A DNA stretch of 64,000 bases, taken from positions 285,156 to 349,155 of the forward strand of contig NZ_VHKL01000003.1 in assembly GCF_007474605.1 (NCBI RefSeq). Reading direction: 5' to 3'. How positions within the stretch are numbered: position 1 is the stretch's first letter; each line of letters starts with the position of its first letter. The notes beneath the pieces were generated by a model that saw only the letters and a program-made list of their open reading frames with translations, searched no databases and was not told where the DNA came from. Positions 62,767-64,000 of the stretch are shown piece by piece. A program made the position numbers and the translations under genes. The stretch is from Rhodoligotrophos appendicifer. Lineage in GTDB: Bacteria; Pseudomonadota; Alphaproteobacteria; Rhizobiales; Im1.

Positions 62767-64000
62767 CTATCCTGCGGCCGGGAGCCGGAGTTCTACGAGA
62801 AGACCTCCGAGTTCGGACGAACTTAGATTCAAAAATCCGCCATACATGCCCGCCGCCTCTGCGACGATGGAGAGCCCGAGCCCCGAGCCGGGCTTGGTTT
62901 CATCAAGCCGATGTCCCCGCTTCAGGGCCTCCGCTCTCCGCTCCGCCGGCAGCCCCGGCCCGTCATCATGCACCGAGATCGTCAGCCAATTGCCTCGTCC
63001 TCCCGATCGGCTCGGCGCTTGAACGGCGCGCACCAGAATGGTGCCGTTCGTCCATTTGAAAGCATTGTCGAGAAGATTGCCGACCATCTCCTCGAGATCT
63101 TGTTTCTCGCCGCGGAATCTCAGCTGCGTCGAGATTTCGGTATTCACCTGGATATTTCTCTGGATATTGATCCGCTGGAGGGTGCGGACGAGCGCATCGA
63201 CGACGGGAGCGACATCCGTGACCGCACCCAGGCTTTGCGCCCGCGCCGCCAGCCGCGCCCGATCGAGATAAAGGTTCACCTGATCGCGCATGACCTGCAA
63301 TTGCTCGACGACCTTCTGTGCCAGAGGACCTTCATTGCTGTTGGCCTCGTTGGTGAGCACCGAGAGCGGGGTCTTCAACGCATGGGCGAGATTGCCAACT
63401 TGGGTCCGGGCGCGATCGATCACCTCGGAGTTCGACTGAATGAGCGCGTTGAGCTCCTGCGCGATGTCCTCGATCTCGACGGGGAAGGATCCGGTGATCC
63501 GGTTGGCCGATCCGGCGCGAATGCCGCTGATTTCTCTCTGCAGCTGGCGCATGGGCCGCAGCCCGTAGCGCACCTGCACGAAGATCGCGGCCATCAACCC
63601 CATTCCAAGCAGTGTCAGCACCAGGATGAGGGTATTGGTGAAGGCGGAGATCTCGGCCCGCAATTCGTCGAAATTTCCCGCGACGACGAAGGAATAGGCG
63701 TCATCCGACCCGAACAGTCGGTAGCGCTGCTCGATCGCCCGCAGACGGCGGGAATCCGCATCACTCAGGAAGAAGCGGGCCAGCCCGTTTTCGTCGCGCG
63801 TCTCGAGCGCCCCGGGGGGGATCTCCAGACGCTGTTCCAGCAGGCTGTCGGAGGGGAGGTTCTGCGGTTGGGCCGAGTCGACGGAACTCACCTGCCAGTA
63901 CCAGCCCGACAGAGGCAGGCCGAAGCGGCTGTCGGCCAGCGTCTCCCGCAATGTCAGCGTGCCGTCCTTGGTGAGCTCCACCGAGGCCAGGAGGCCGTCC
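62767..64000 (-). CDS. Sensor histidine kinase (5' end outside window)
   Basis: The visible 410 codons cover the end of the periplasmic sensor, one membrane helix (LILVLTLLGMGLMAAIFVQV), a HAMP linker, the dimerisation box with the phosphorylated histidine in GNLAHALKTPLSVL, and the ATPase domain (N box NLLDNAFKWT, G1 VHDDGPGLP, G2 GSGLGLSIV). The frame runs without a stop through the window edge, and the first membrane helix is still missing. The LAHALKTPLSVL box resembles PhoQ/FeuQ-type kinases. The cognate regulator is expected just beyond the right end. Confidence 0.9.
   Translation of the reverse strand, partial: DGLLASVELTKDGTLTLRETLADSRFGLPLSGWYWQVSSVDSAQPQNLPSDSLLEQRLEIPPGALETRDENGLARFFLSDADSRRLRAIEQRYRLFGSDDAYSFVVAGNFDELRAEISAFTNTLILVLTLLGMGLMAAIFVQVRYGLRPMRQLQREISGIRAGSANRITGSFPVEIEDIAQELNALIQSNSEVIDRARTQVGNLAHALKTPLSVLTNEANSNEGPLAQKVVEQLQVMRDQVNLYLDRARLAARAQSLGAVTDVAPVVDALVRTLQRINIQRNIQVNTEISTQLRFRGEKQDLEEMVGNLLDNAFKWTNGTILVRAVQAPSRSGGRGNWLTISVHDDGPGLPAERRAEALKRGHRLDETKPGSGLGLSIVAEAAGMYGGFLNLSSSELGGLLVELRLPAAG

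Overview
The window looks like chromosomal DNA of a GC-rich alphaproteobacterium, most likely of the order Hyphomicrobiales. The evidence is a ccmIEF cytochrome c maturation operon, a DUF2852 protein, a GTTC-N7-GTTC type SOS site upstream of recA, candidate EcfG (general stress) promoters, a GlxA-type AraC regulator, and dispersed palindromic intergenic elements typical of this group. No phage, insertion sequence, rRNA operon or CRISPR array is seen. The only RNA gene is a tRNA-Ser(GCU).

Layout. 1-1735 (minus): ccmI, ccmE and the start of ccmF. 1913-7493 (plus): heterotetrameric sarcosine oxidase soxBDAG. 7629-9640 (plus): dgcN-dgcA (D-amino-acid catabolism), followed by two gene remnants fused at a deletion joint near 9990. 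10758-16433: a cupin protein, an unknown conserved protein, two non-coding tracts of degenerate repeats, a threonine/serine dehydratase-family enzyme, DUF2852 and recA. 16813-22389: an amine-oxidase-like flavoenzyme, otsA/otsB (trehalose) and an aldehyde dehydrogenase. 22407-26240: a single-domain response regulator, a small secreted Gly/Ser-rich protein, ilvD and a PaaG-like isomerase.

26379-39514 (minus) is the most unusual part. It is a five-gene operon joined by 2-bp gaps and 4-bp overlaps. It encodes a 3074-residue fully reducing type I polyketide synthase (KS-AT-DH-ER-KR-ACP) ending in two condensation domains (the first degenerate, the second intact), a DevB-like adaptor, a DevC-like FtsX-type permease, a DevA-like ATPase and a 4'-phosphopantetheinyl transferase. 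In composition it recalls the cyanobacterial heterocyst glycolipid machinery (PKS, HetI, DevBCA). The proposal is that it makes a saturated polyketide or fatty acyl chain, condenses it onto an amine or alcohol, and exports the lipid product. I know of no described counterpart in this bacterial group.

39887-60355 is a catabolic island for a branched or terpenoid acyl-CoA, resembling the Atu/Liu pathways. It holds two paralogous TetR regulators, an acyl-CoA dehydrogenase, two enoyl-CoA hydratases, an SDR reductase, an AtuA-like protein, a livFG-fadD-livHMK uptake and activation operon, a biotin-dependent carboxylase whose alpha subunit is split in two, a nitronate monooxygenase-like flavoprotein and a second acyl-CoA ligase. 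Three 21-bp inverted repeats (TTRATGA-N7-TCAYYAA-like) lie at its three main promoter regions and probably bind the TetR proteins.

60360-64000: a short MetF-like protein divergent from a GlxA/AraC regulator, then the C-terminal part of a sensor kinase cut by the window edge. One-carbon metabolism may link MetF, this regulator and the sarcosine oxidase operon.
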